6,235 bases of DNA from Melaminivora alkalimesophila (GCF_000282995.1 NZ_ALEE01000793.1:1-6235); one strand, 5' to 3'; shown: positions 1-6,235, numbered from the stretch's first letter. Made by a program: numbers and translations. The notes: generated from the letters alone by a model not told the origin.

Positions 1-1151
1 AGCGTGCGGATCGCATCGGCGGCCAGGCGCGGGGTGTCGCGCCGCAATTCGTGGTGCAGTTCCGTGAAGCGCGCTTCCAGCGCGGCGATGCGCGCCGGAT
101 CGCCCTGGCGCGCATCGAGCCAGCCGAGCACCGCCGCAGCCAGCGCCTCTGGCGTGCCCGCATCCTGCAGCAGTTCCGGAACGGCGAACTCGCCGCACAG
201 GATGTTCGGCAACCCGACCCACGGCTGCAGCTGCTTGCGGCGCATGAGCCGCCAGCTCCAGGGATGCATGCGGTAGCCGATCACCATCGGGCGCTTGAAC
301 AGTGCGGCCTCCAGCGTCGCCGTGCCGCTGGCGATCAGCGTGCAGTCACAGGCCGCCAGCGCCGCGTGCGACTGCCCCGCCAGGACGGTCGTGGCCGCGT
401 CGTCGAGGCCTGCCTCCCGTGCGGCCCGTGCGACGCGCCCCTGCAGCGCCGGGACCGCCGGCACGAGGATCTTGAGGCGCGGGCGTGCGCGCAGGATGCG
501 GGCTGCCGCCTCGAAGAACGGCGGCGCGATGTAGGCCACCTCGGCCGAGCGGCTGCCGGGCAGGATGGCAAGCACCTCGTCTTCGGGCTGCAGGCCCAGC
601 GCGCGCCGCGCCGCCAGCCGGTCGGGCTCGAGCGGGATCACGCGGGCCAGCGGATGGCCCACGTAGCTCGCGCCGATGCCGTGGCGCGCCAGCAGCTCCG
701 GCTCGAAAGGGAAGAGGCACAGCACGTGGTCGCAGGCGGCGCGGATCTTCGCGATGCGCTCGGCCCGCCAGGCCCAGATCGACGGACAGACAAAATGCAC
801 CGTGCGGATGCCGGCCGCGCGCAACTCGGCCTCCAGCCCCAGGTTGAAGTCGGGTGCGTCCACGCCGATGAACACGTCCGGGCGGTCGCCCCCCAGCAGG
901 CGCGCGCGCAGCTGCCTGCGGATCCGCAGGATGCCCGCCAGCCGGCGCACCAGCTCCACGCTGTAGCCGTGCACCGCCAGGCGCTCGCTCGGCCACCAGG
1001 CGTCGAAGCCGCGCTCGGCCATGCGCGGACCGCCGATCCCCATGCTGGCAACCTGCGGCCACTGCGCCCGCAGGCCATCGAGCAACAACCCCGCGAGCAG
1101 GTCGCCCGAGGTCTCGCCGGCCACCATGACAACGCGCGGCGGATGCTGCAT
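1..1151 (-). CDS. lpxB: Lipid-A-disaccharide synthase LpxB, 3' end cut by window edge
   Basis: LpxB is a GT19-family glycosyltransferase, peripheral on the inner membrane. It joins UDP-2,3-diacylglucosamine and lipid X (2,3-diacylglucosamine 1-phosphate) into the lipid A disaccharide, releasing UDP. I translated the minus strand from the ATG at 1151 by hand and found it open to the window edge: 383 complete codons plus two bases (CT, Leu whatever follows). E. coli LpxB has 382 residues, so only a few are missing. Visible family motifs are the N-terminal VAGETSGD (10-17), GVDAPDFN (96-103), CPSIWAWR (122-129), the phosphate-binding-type LPGSRSAE (197-204), ASGTATLEAAL (274-284) and LPNIL (314-318). 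Asp98 and Arg201 fall at the same numbers as the E. coli residues known to be needed for activity. The start lies 16 bases after the lpxA stop, and the purine-rich GGGGCAGGG just upstream can serve as ribosome binding site. Identification is very secure; only the exact C-terminus is unknown. Confidence 0.97.
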   Translation of the reverse strand, partial: MQHPPRVVMVAGETSGDLLAGLLLDGLRAQWPQVASMGIGGPRMAERGFDAWWPSERLAVHGYSVELVRRLAGILRIRRQLRARLLGGDRPDVFIGVDAPDFNLGLEAELRAAGIRTVHFVCPSIWAWRAERIAKIRAACDHVLCLFPFEPELLARHGIGASYVGHPLARVIPLEPDRLAARRALGLQPEDEVLAILPGSRSAEVAYIAPPFFEAAARILRARPRLKILVPAVPALQGRVARAAREAGLDDAATTVLAGQSHAALAACDCTLIASGTATLEAALFKRPMVIGYRMHPWSWRLMRRKQLQPWVGLPNILCGEFAVPELLQDAGTPEALAAAVLGWLDARQGDPARIAALEARFTELHHELRRDTPRLAADAIRT

Positions 1152-1167
1152 GGCCCTGCCCCGCGCC
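1152..1167 (-). promoter_or_regulatory. lpxA-lpxB spacer with lpxB ribosome binding site
   Basis: The 16 bases between the lpxA TGA and the lpxB ATG read GGCGCGGGGCAGGGCC on the minus strand. The GGGG and AGGG runs are the best Shine-Dalgarno-like matches, though AGGG lies very near the ATG. They support the ATG at 1151 as the start. No other signal fits in so short a gap. Confidence 0.5.
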
Positions 1168-1956
1168 TCAGCGCGCGATCCCGCGGCGCGATGCGGCGAC
1201 GAAATCCCGCAGCGCCCGCACGTCGCCCGCGCCCTCGCCGCCTTCGGCCGCGAGCGCATCCAGCGCCGCCAGCGCCGCCTCCAGCGTCAGGCCCTGGCGA
1301 TAGAGCAGCCGGTAGGCCCGCTTGAGCGCCGCCACCCGCGCCGGCGAGAAGCCGCGCCGGCGCAGGCCCTCGGTGTTGAGGCCACGCGCACCCAGCGGGT
1401 TGCCATCCACCATGGTGAACGGGGTCACGTCCTGGGAGACGTGGCTGCCGAAGCCGACCATGGCATGCGCGCCGATGCGACAGAACTGGTGGACGCCCGT
1501 CAGGCCGCCGATGATGGCGTGGTCGCCCACCTGCACGTGGCCGGCGAGCGTCGCGTTGTTGGCGAGCACCGTCTGGTCGCCGACCACGCAATCGTGCGCC
1601 ACGTGCACGTAGGCCATGATCCAGTTGTCGCTGCCGACGCGCGTCACGCCGGCGTCCTGCACGGTGCCGGTGTTGAAGGTACAGAATTCGCGGATGGTGT
1701 TGCGGTCGCCGATCTCCAGCCGGGTCGGCTCGCCCGCGTACTTCTTGTCCTGCGGGGCGGCGCCCAGCGAGGCAAACTGGAAGATGCGGTTGTCCTCGCC
1801 GATCCGGGTGTCGCCCTCGATCACGCAATGCGCACCCACCTGCGTGCGCGCGCCGATGCGCACCCGCGGGCCGATGACGGCGTAGGGGCCGACCGCGACC
1901 GAGTCGGCCAGCTCGGCCGCCGGATCGACGAGGGCGGTGGGATGGATCAGACTCAC
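1168..1956 (-). CDS. lpxA: UDP-N-acetylglucosamine O-acyltransferase LpxA
   Basis: LpxA is a cytoplasmic homotrimer that catalyses the first lipid A step, moving a 3-hydroxyacyl chain from ACP to the 3-OH of UDP-GlcNAc. The 262-residue product equals the E. coli length. Residues 1 to about 185 are left-handed beta-helix hexapeptide repeats; the rest is the helical C-terminal domain, ending SRRGIAR. Aligned by eye to E. coli LpxA (offset 4), catalytic His125 is His121 in VAHDC. Lys76 is Lys72 (KYAGEPTR), His144 is His140, His160 is His156 (VHQFC) and Arg204 is Arg200 (GLRRRGF). Two positions differ: E. coli His99 is Asn95 (TFNTGT), and the acyl-length ruler Gly173 is Phe169. I chose the GTG at 1956 because it gives [12 protein letters not shown], the usual LpxA beginning, 8 bases after the fabZ stop. 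An ATG at 1989 would add 11 atypical residues and overlap fabZ. The ribosome binding site is weak, so coupling to fabZ translation is likely (inference). Confidence 0.97.
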   Translation of the reverse strand: MSLIHPTALVDPAAELADSVAVGPYAVIGPRVRIGARTQVGAHCVIEGDTRIGEDNRIFQFASLGAAPQDKKYAGEPTRLEIGDRNTIREFCTFNTGTVQDAGVTRVGSDNWIMAYVHVAHDCVVGDQTVLANNATLAGHVQVGDHAIIGGLTGVHQFCRIGAHAMVGFGSHVSQDVTPFTMVDGNPLGARGLNTEGLRRRGFSPARVAALKRAYRLLYRQGLTLEAALAALDALAAEGGEGAGDVRALRDFVAASRRGIAR

Positions 1957-1964
1957 GCGCCGGC

Positions 1965-2405
1965 TCAGGCCACCGTGCGCATGGTGCACATGATCTCGGC
2001 CTCGCAGGCCATGCTGTCGCCCACGCGCGCCACGCCCTTGAACTTGTAGATACCGCCCTTGATGCGGTCCAGCTCGATCTCCAGGATCAGCTGGTCGCCC
2101 GGCTCCACGGGGCGCTTGAAACGCGCCCCGTCGATCCCGACAAAGTAGAACACCTTGTCGTCGCCCGGGGCCTCGCCCATCATGTCGAAGGACAGCAGGC
2201 CCGCCACCTGGGCGAGCGCCTCGAGCATCAGCACGCCCGGCATCACGGGCCGCGCCGGGAAATGCCCGGTGAAGAACGGCTCGTTGATGGTGACGTTCTT
2301 GATCGCCTGGATGCGCTTGCCGCGCTCGAGCTCGACCACCCGGTCCACCAGCAGGAAGGGATAGCGGTGCGGCAGGAGCTTGAGGATTTGGTGGATGTCC
2401 ATCAT
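1965..2405 (-). CDS. fabZ: 3-hydroxyacyl-[ACP] dehydratase FabZ
   Basis: FabZ is a cytoplasmic hot-dog-fold enzyme that dehydrates (3R)-hydroxyacyl-ACP to trans-2-enoyl-ACP in type II fatty-acid elongation. Its substrate pool overlaps that of LpxA and LpxD, so it sets the split between phospholipid and lipid A synthesis. The 146-residue protein begins [22 protein letters not shown], typical of the family (E. coli has 151). The active-site stretch [20 protein letters not shown] carries the catalytic His48 and Glu62. Two tandem ATG codons, at 2405 and 2402, can start it. The first sits 11 bases from the AGGG that spans the end of lpxD and so is slightly favoured; the 145-residue form from 2402 is equally plausible. 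The frame stays open upstream to 2513, but that extension lies inside lpxD and does not look like FabZ. The gene follows lpxD by 13 bases and precedes lpxA by 8. Confidence 0.97.
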   Translation of the reverse strand: MMDIHQILKLLPHRYPFLLVDRVVELERGKRIQAIKNVTINEPFFTGHFPARPVMPGVLMLEALAQVAGLLSFDMMGEAPGDDKVFYFVGIDGARFKRPVEPGDQLILEIELDRIKGGIYKFKGVARVGDSMACEAEIMCTMRTVA

Positions 2406-2421
2406 TGTTTTCGCGGCCCTA
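2406..2421 (-). promoter_or_regulatory. lpxD-fabZ junction with fabZ ribosome binding site
   Basis: The TAG stop of lpxD is followed by GGCCGCGAAAACA and then tandem ATGATG. The AGGG core of a weak Shine-Dalgarno includes the last two bases of the lpxD stop, 11 bases before the first ATG. The A-rich run just before the start should keep it open. The spacing slightly favours the first ATG (2405) over the second (2402). Confidence 0.45.
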
Positions 2422-3399
2422 GCCGCCTTGTGTTTTCTGTTCGAGAGCCCGGATGCGCTCGCGCAGGCGGTGGAGCTGGCGCAGCGTGGCGGCGTTCTTT
2501 TCCCACTGGGCATTCTCGTCCATGGGGAACACGCCCGTGTACTGGCCCGGGCGCGAGATCGAGTGCGTCACCACCGTGTTGGTGGAAATGTGCACATTGT
2601 CCGCCAACTGCAGGTGCCCGACGATCGAAGCGGCGCCGGCGATGGTGCAATGCGCCCCGATCCTGGTGCTGCCGGCCACGGCCGAGCAGCCGGCCATGGC
2701 GGTGTGCCGGCCGATGTGCACGTTGTGCGCGATCTGGATCAGGTTGTCGAGCTTGACGCCGTCCTCGATCACGGTGTCGTCCAGCGCGCCGCGGTCGATG
2801 CAGGTGTTGGCGCCGATCTCCACGTCGTCGCCGATGCGCACCGCGCCCAGCTGTTCGATCTTGATCCATTCGCCGCGCTCGTGCGCGAAGCCGAAGCCGT
2901 CGGCGCCGATCACCACCCCCGGGTGCACTATGCAGCGCTCACCCAGCACGCAGCGCTCGCCCACGGTCACGCGCGACTTGAGCTGCGTGTGCGCACCGAT
3001 GACTGCGCCGCGCTCGACCACGCACAGCGGACCGACCCAGGCCGTGGGATGCACCTGCGCCTCTTCGTGCACCACCGCGCTCGGATGGATGCCGCGCGCC
3101 GGCCCCTGCCCGTGCGCGCGCGCCCACAGCTGCGTCACGCGCGCAAAATACACGTAGGGGTCGGGCGCCACGATGCAGGCGCCGCGCGCCAGCGCCGCCT
3201 CGCGCAGCGCCGGCGCCACGATCACGCAGGCGGCGCGCGAGTCGGCCAGCTGCGCCTGGTAGCGCGGGTTGCTCAGGAAGGAAAGCGCGTCCTCGCCGGC
3301 CGATTCCAGCGGTGCGATGCGGGCGACTTCTGCGTCCGGGTGCGCTCCATGCAGCTCGCCGCCCAGTGCATCGACGATGGCTCCCAAACGCAGGCTCAC
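2419..3399 (-). CDS. lpxD: UDP-3-O-acylglucosamine N-acyltransferase LpxD
   Basis: LpxD is a cytoplasmic trimer for the third lipid A step, adding a 3-hydroxyacyl chain from ACP to the 2-amino group of UDP-3-O-acylglucosamine. The product has 326 residues (E. coli 341). An N-terminal uridine-binding domain (1 to about 100) carries SFLSNPRY, with Phe41 and Tyr47 at the positions that bind the nucleotide in homologues. Left-handed beta-helix repeats run from about 104 to 285. A C-terminal helix (about 297-323) follows. Catalytic His239 of E. coli is His225 (QIAHNV) and His276 is His262 (VGHLQL); the 37-residue spacing is kept. GADGFG (165-170) and IDRGALDDT (201-209) are conserved. Comparison with E. 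coli suggests the beta-helix is one full 18-residue turn shorter, upstream of the active site. The GTG start is supported because no ATG, GTG or TTG lies in frame between it and the skp stop, and [18 protein letters not shown] aligns with the E. coli N-terminus. Confidence 0.97.
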   Translation of the reverse strand: MSLRLGAIVDALGGELHGAHPDAEVARIAPLESAGEDALSFLSNPRYQAQLADSRAACVIVAPALREAALARGACIVAPDPYVYFARVTQLWARAHGQGPARGIHPSAVVHEEAQVHPTAWVGPLCVVERGAVIGAHTQLKSRVTVGERCVLGERCIVHPGVVIGADGFGFAHERGEWIKIEQLGAVRIGDDVEIGANTCIDRGALDDTVIEDGVKLDNLIQIAHNVHIGRHTAMAGCSAVAGSTRIGAHCTIAGAASIVGHLQLADNVHISTNTVVTHSISRPGQYTGVFPMDENAQWEKNAATLRQLHRLRERIRALEQKTQGG

Positions 3400-3441
3400 G
3401 CGCCGTCCATCCCTCGCCCTGGCGGCCGACGCGCTACCCGA
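3400..3441 (-). promoter_or_regulatory. skp-lpxD spacer with lpxD ribosome binding region
   Basis: This 42-base spacer is the longest non-coding stretch in the window. Its downstream half holds AGGGCGAGGG (minus strand, complement of 3411-3420), purine-rich and anti-16S-like, 11 bases before the GTG start of lpxD at 3399. An out-of-frame ATG at 3410 opens a four-codon frame (Met-Asp-Gly-Ala) whose TGA overlaps the lpxD start as GTGA. I see no inverted repeat followed by a T-run, so no intrinsic terminator, and no clear promoter. Confidence 0.55.
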
Positions 3442-3978
3442 TCACTTGCCGCCGTTGCCGGCGGAAGCGTTCATGGCCTTGATGACCTTGTCCGTGATGT
3501 CGTGCTTGGGATTGACGTACACGGCTTCCTGCAGGATCACGTCGTACTTCTCGGCTTCGGCGACTTGCTTGACCACGCGGTTGGCGCGCTCGAGCACCTG
3601 GGCCAGTTCCTCGTTCTTGCGAGCGCTCAGGTCCTCCTGGAACTCGCGGCGCTTTCTTTGGAAGTCGCGGTCCTGCTCGACCAGCTGGCGCTGGCGCTGG
3701 ATGCGCTGGCTCTCGGCCATGGTCGGGGCCTCGCGCTCGAATTTCTCGGTCGCGGCCTTCAGGGCGTTGCCCTGGTCCACGAGCTCCTTCTCGCGGCGCG
3801 AGAACTCCTGCTCCAGCTTGGCCTGGGCGGCCTTGGCGGAGTTGGCCTCGCGGAACACCCGATCGGTGTTGACGAAGCCGGCCTTGAATTCCTCGGCCTG
3901 TGCCTGGGCCGGCACGGCGACGGTGGCCAGTGCCGCTGCCAGCACGGCCAGCGGGAAATGACGAACAAGCGATTTCAT
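3442..3978 (-). CDS. skp: Periplasmic outer-membrane-protein chaperone Skp (OmpH family)
   Basis: Skp is a periplasmic trimeric 'jellyfish' chaperone that holds unfolded outer-membrane proteins on their way to the BAM complex. The 178-residue precursor starts with a clear Sec signal peptide: basic MKSLVRH, a hydrophobic Ala/Leu/Val core, then PAQAQA with likely cleavage after Ala28, before EEFKAGFVN. The GFVNTDRVFREA segment is the characteristic first strand and helix of the family. Residues about 44-138 are highly charged (Lys/Arg/Glu/Gln) and nearly free of Pro and Gly, as expected for the coiled-coil tentacles. The YDVILQEAVYVNPKHDITDKVIKAMN end (145-170) is the conserved C-terminal body strand and helix. 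The length is close to the usual 160-180. The ATG shares one base with the bamA stop (TAATG). The only upstream purine match is a weak GGAAC, so translation is probably coupled to bamA (inference). Product identity is secure. Confidence 0.95.
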   Translation of the reverse strand: MKSLVRHFPLAVLAAALATVAVPAQAQAEEFKAGFVNTDRVFREANSAKAAQAKLEQEFSRREKELVDQGNALKAATEKFEREAPTMAESQRIQRQRQLVEQDRDFQRKRREFQEDLSARKNEELAQVLERANRVVKQVAEAEKYDVILQEAVYVNPKHDITDKVIKAMNASAGNGGK

Positions 3979-3980
3979 TA
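3976..3980 (-). promoter_or_regulatory. bamA stop / skp start overlap (TAATG)
   Basis: On the minus strand the TAA stop of bamA and the ATG of skp share one A (TAATG). Upstream there is only a weak purine match (GGAAC, about 11 bases before the ATG). Such overlaps commonly allow termination-reinitiation, so Skp output is probably tied to BamA translation. The overlap is seen directly; coupling is inferred. Confidence 0.8.
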
Positions 3981-6235
3981 GAAGGATGTTCCGATCTGGA
4001 ATTGCAGTTTCTGGATTCTATCGCCCGCGAACTTGCGCACCGGGTGGGCGTAGGCGATACGCAGCGGGCCGAGCGGCGAGATCCAGCTCAGGCCGAGGCC
4101 GGCAGAGGCGCGCAGCTCGCTGAATTCCCACTTCTCGTTCTCGCCGTAGACGTTGCCGGCGTCCACGAAGCCGAACCAGCGCAGGGTGCGGTCGTTGCCG
4201 GCACCGGGGAAGGGAGCGATCAGCTCGGCGTTGAGCGTGATCTTCTTGGGGCCGCCCAGCGAGGCGCCGGTCACGTCGCGGGGCCCGAGCGTGCCCTGGT
4301 CGAAGCCGCGCACCGAGCCCAGGCCGCCCGAGTAGAAGTTCTTGAACACCGGGAAGGGCCGGCCGTTCATGCCCTTGCCCACGCCCAGCTCGCCGTTGAA
4401 GGCCAGCGTGAACTTCTTGTTGAGCGGCACGTACTGCTGGTACTGGTAGTTGGCGCGCACATAGCGCGCATCGCCGGCGATCGACCACTCGGAGTTCAGA
4501 CGCTGGTAGCGGCCCGAGTTGGGCGCCAGCGCGCTGTCGCGGTCATCGCGCGACCAGCCGATGGTCAGCGGCACGGCCACGCTGCTGCTGCCGAACTTCT
4601 CGGCGTAGGACAGGTAGGCCGCCGGGATGTTGGTGCCGGCCTTGATGCGCGTCTGCTCGGCGCCACCGCCGAAGAACACCGTGTCGACCTCGCTGAAGGG
4701 CACGCCGAAGCGCACGCTCGCGCCGGCCGTCACCAGCTCGTAGTTGCCCCCCTGGTCCTCGTAGGGCTTGGCGGTGCGGTAGTACAGGTCGAGCGTGCGC
4801 GAGACGCCGTCCTGGGTGAAGTACGGGTCGGTGGTGGAGAACACCAGCGTGCGGCGGTACTTGCTGGTGTTCACGTCGATGCCCAGGTAGTTGCCCGAGC
4901 CGAAGACGTTTTCCTGCTTGATGCCAAACGACAGCGAGATCTTCTCGGCGCTGGAAAAGCCCGCGCCCAGCTGCAGCGAGCCGGTGGGCTTTTCCTGCAC
5001 GTTCACGACCAGGTCCACCTGGTCGGGCGCGCCCGGCACCTCCTGCGTCTCGACGTTCACTTCCGTGAAGAAGCCCAGGCGGTCCACCCGGTCGCGCGAG
5101 AGCTTGATCTTGTCGCCGTCGTACCAGGAGGCCTCGAACTGGCGGAATTCGCGGCGGATGACTTCGTCGCGCGTGCGGTTGTTGCCCGAGACGTTGATGC
5201 GGCGCACGTAGGCGCGGCGCGAGGGCTCGGCGCGCAGCACCAGCGCCACGCGGTTGTGCTCGCGGTCGATCTCCGGCACCGCCTCCACGCGCGCGAAGGC
5301 GAAGCCGAAGTTACCGAAGTGGTCGGTGAAGGCCTTGGTGGTCTCGGCGACGCGGTCGGCGTTGTAGGGCTCGCCCGGGCGGATGGTGACGAAGGACTTG
5401 AACTCGTCCTCACGGTCCAGGTAGTTGCCCTCCAGCTTCACGCCCGAGACCACGTAGCTCGGGCCCTCGCTCACGTTGATCGTGATGGAGATGTCCTGCT
5501 TGTCCGGCGAGATCGCCACCTGGGTGGAGTCGATGCGGAACTCGAGGTAGCCACGCGCCAGGTAGTACGAGCGCAGCGCCTCCAGGTCGGCGTTGAGCTT
5601 GGAGCGCGAATAGCGGTTGGACTTGGTGTACCAGCTCAGCCAGCCGCCCGTGTCCTGCTCGAACAGGCCCTTGAGCGTGGATTCGCTGAAAGCCTGGTTG
5701 CCGACGATGCGGATCTCGCGGATCTTGGCCGGCTCGCCCTCGGTCACGGTGAAAGTGAGGTTGACGCGGTTGCGCTCGATGGGCGTCACCGTCGTCACCA
5801 CCTCGGCGCCGTAGAGGCTGCGGTTGATGTACTGGCGCTTCAACTCCTGCTCGGCACGGTCGGCCAACGCCTTGTCGAAGGGCCGGCCCTCGGTCAGGCC
5901 GACGTCGCGCATGGCTTTTTTCAGCGTGTCCTTGTCGAATTCCTTGGTACCGGCGAAATCCACGTCGGCAATGGTTGGCCGCTCCTCGACCACCACCACC
6001 AGCACGTTGCCGGACGCCTCCAGGCGCACGTCCTTGAACAGCCCGAGCGCGAACAGCGCGCGGATGGCGGCGGCGCCCTTCTCGTCGTTGTATTCGTCGC
6101 CCACGCGCAGCGGCAGCGACGCGAAGATGGTGCCGGGCTCCACCCGCTGCAGGCCCTCCACGCGGATGTCCTGCACCTTGAAGGGCGCCAGGGCCCAGGC
6201 CGCATTGGCGGCGAGGGCAAGCGCCGCGGCAGCCG
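3978..6235 (-). CDS. bamA: Outer membrane protein assembly factor BamA, N-terminus cut by window edge
   Basis: BamA is the Omp85-family core of the BAM complex and inserts beta-barrel proteins into the outer membrane. The window shows 751 residues plus TAA. The frame is open to the right edge, beginning AAAALALAANAAWA, the end of a signal peptide with likely cleavage after AWA, then LAPFKVQDIRVEGLQRVEPG. The GTG at 6176 is an internal Val codon, not a start; the true start lies beyond 6235, probably 10-20 codons away. Five POTRA domains are visible, in residues from the window edge: about 17-86 (KVQDIRVEGLQR), 87-167 (TIADVDFAG), 169-259 (AKIREIRIVGN), 260-340 (YVVSGVKLEGN) and 341-415 (AYVRRINVSGN). 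The 16-strand barrel fills the rest. The loop 6 signature SVRGF is at 640-644 (codons 4316-4302). The C-terminal beta-signal ends LQFQIGTSF with the terminal Phe typical of outer-membrane proteins. In relatives rseP usually lies upstream, but it is outside this window. Confidence 0.98.
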   Translation of the reverse strand, partial: AAAALALAANAAWALAPFKVQDIRVEGLQRVEPGTIFASLPLRVGDEYNDEKGAAAIRALFALGLFKDVRLEASGNVLVVVVEERPTIADVDFAGTKEFDKDTLKKAMRDVGLTEGRPFDKALADRAEQELKRQYINRSLYGAEVVTTVTPIERNRVNLTFTVTEGEPAKIREIRIVGNQAFSESTLKGLFEQDTGGWLSWYTKSNRYSRSKLNADLEALRSYYLARGYLEFRIDSTQVAISPDKQDISITINVSEGPSYVVSGVKLEGNYLDREDEFKSFVTIRPGEPYNADRVAETTKAFTDHFGNFGFAFARVEAVPEIDREHNRVALVLRAEPSRRAYVRRINVSGNNRTRDEVIRREFRQFEASWYDGDKIKLSRDRVDRLGFFTEVNVETQEVPGAPDQVDLVVNVQEKPTGSLQLGAGFSSAEKISLSFGIKQENVFGSGNYLGIDVNTSKYRRTLVFSTTDPYFTQDGVSRTLDLYYRTAKPYEDQGGNYELVTAGASVRFGVPFSEVDTVFFGGGAEQTRIKAGTNIPAAYLSYAEKFGSSSVAVPLTIGWSRDDRDSALAPNSGRYQRLNSEWSIAGDARYVRANYQYQQYVPLNKKFTLAFNGELGVGKGMNGRPFPVFKNFYSGGLGSVRGFDQGTLGPRDVTGASLGGPKKITLNAELIAPFPGAGNDRTLRWFGFVDAGNVYGENEKWEFSELRASAGLGLSWISPLGPLRIAYAHPVRKFAGDRIQKLQFQIGTSF

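Noticed and set aside
51..1325. 424-codon open frame on the plus strand opposite lpxB and the end of lpxA
   Set aside because: Its product is a low-complexity Arg/Ala/Gln/His-rich string with no recognisable family. It is the usual antisense shadow in G+C-rich DNA, and the minus strand carries a complete conserved protein there.
638..1828. 396-codon minus-strand frame spanning parts of lpxA and lpxB
   Set aside because: It is out of frame with both real genes, Arg-rich, and breaks the conserved LpxA and LpxB reading frames, which are intact.
1957..1989. Upstream ATG for lpxA adding 11 residues
   Set aside because: The extension ([11 protein letters not shown]) is not LpxA-like and overlaps the end of fabZ; the GTG at 1956 gives the typical MSLIHPTA start.
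2406..2513. 36-codon N-terminal extension of fabZ
   Set aside because: The frame is open only because of high G+C, lies inside lpxD, and FabZ proteins normally begin at the [16 protein letters not shown] segment.
2380..3981. 533-codon open frame on the plus strand opposite lpxD and skp
   Set aside because: Although long, it mirrors the coding frames of lpxD and skp, has a composition typical of a reverse-complement shadow, and has no recognisable domain or start signal.
3986..3992. GGAACAT on the minus strand, like a sigma-E -35 box, just before skp
   Set aside because: sigma-E control of skp is known in enterics, but no TCTGA-like -10 lies about 16 bases downstream here, and the transcript would start inside skp.
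1..6235. Intrinsic terminators, CRISPR, insertion sequences, RNA genes
   Set aside because: The longest gap is 42 bases with no stem-loop plus T-run; no repeats, inverted ends, transposase or tRNA/rRNA-like sequence were seen.

Overview
The window is a tightly packed, single-direction gene cluster, entirely on the minus strand, for building the Gram-negative outer membrane. In transcription order (right to left) it holds bamA (N-terminus cut by the right edge), skp/ompH, lpxD, fabZ, lpxA and lpxB (last few codons cut by the left edge). Gaps are very small: a 1-base TAATG overlap (bamA/skp), 42 bases (skp/lpxD), 13 bases (lpxD/fabZ), 8 bases (fabZ/lpxA) and 16 bases (lpxA/lpxB). No RNA gene, mobile element, CRISPR array, terminator or convincing internal promoter is visible. 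No stretch over 300 bases lacks a gene.

The DNA is strongly G+C-rich, and the order bamA-skp-lpxD-fabZ-lpxA-lpxB is the classic arrangement of beta- and gammaproteobacteria. Protein details (BamA ending in IQKLQFQIGTSF, LpxA with [10 protein letters not shown], a short LpxD) suggest a betaproteobacterium, probably Burkholderiales and perhaps near Comamonadaceae. This placement is recalled from family knowledge and was not searched.

The products work together. Skp (periplasmic chaperone) and BamA (outer-membrane insertase) deliver and insert beta-barrel proteins. FabZ dehydrates 3-hydroxyacyl-ACP for fatty-acid elongation, and so competes for the acyl donors used by LpxA and LpxD. LpxA, LpxD and LpxB catalyse the first, third and fifth steps of the Raetz lipid A pathway. 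All recognisable catalytic residues are present.

This is a conserved housekeeping operon and I see no new system in it. The points worth a second look are details. LpxA has Phe at the acyl-chain 'hydrocarbon ruler' position, which suggests a short acyl chain. LpxD appears to lack exactly one 18-residue turn of its left-handed beta-helix relative to E. coli. lpxD and lpxA share a nearly identical 15-base GTG start context. The bamA/skp junction is an A+T-rich island with overlapping stop and start.
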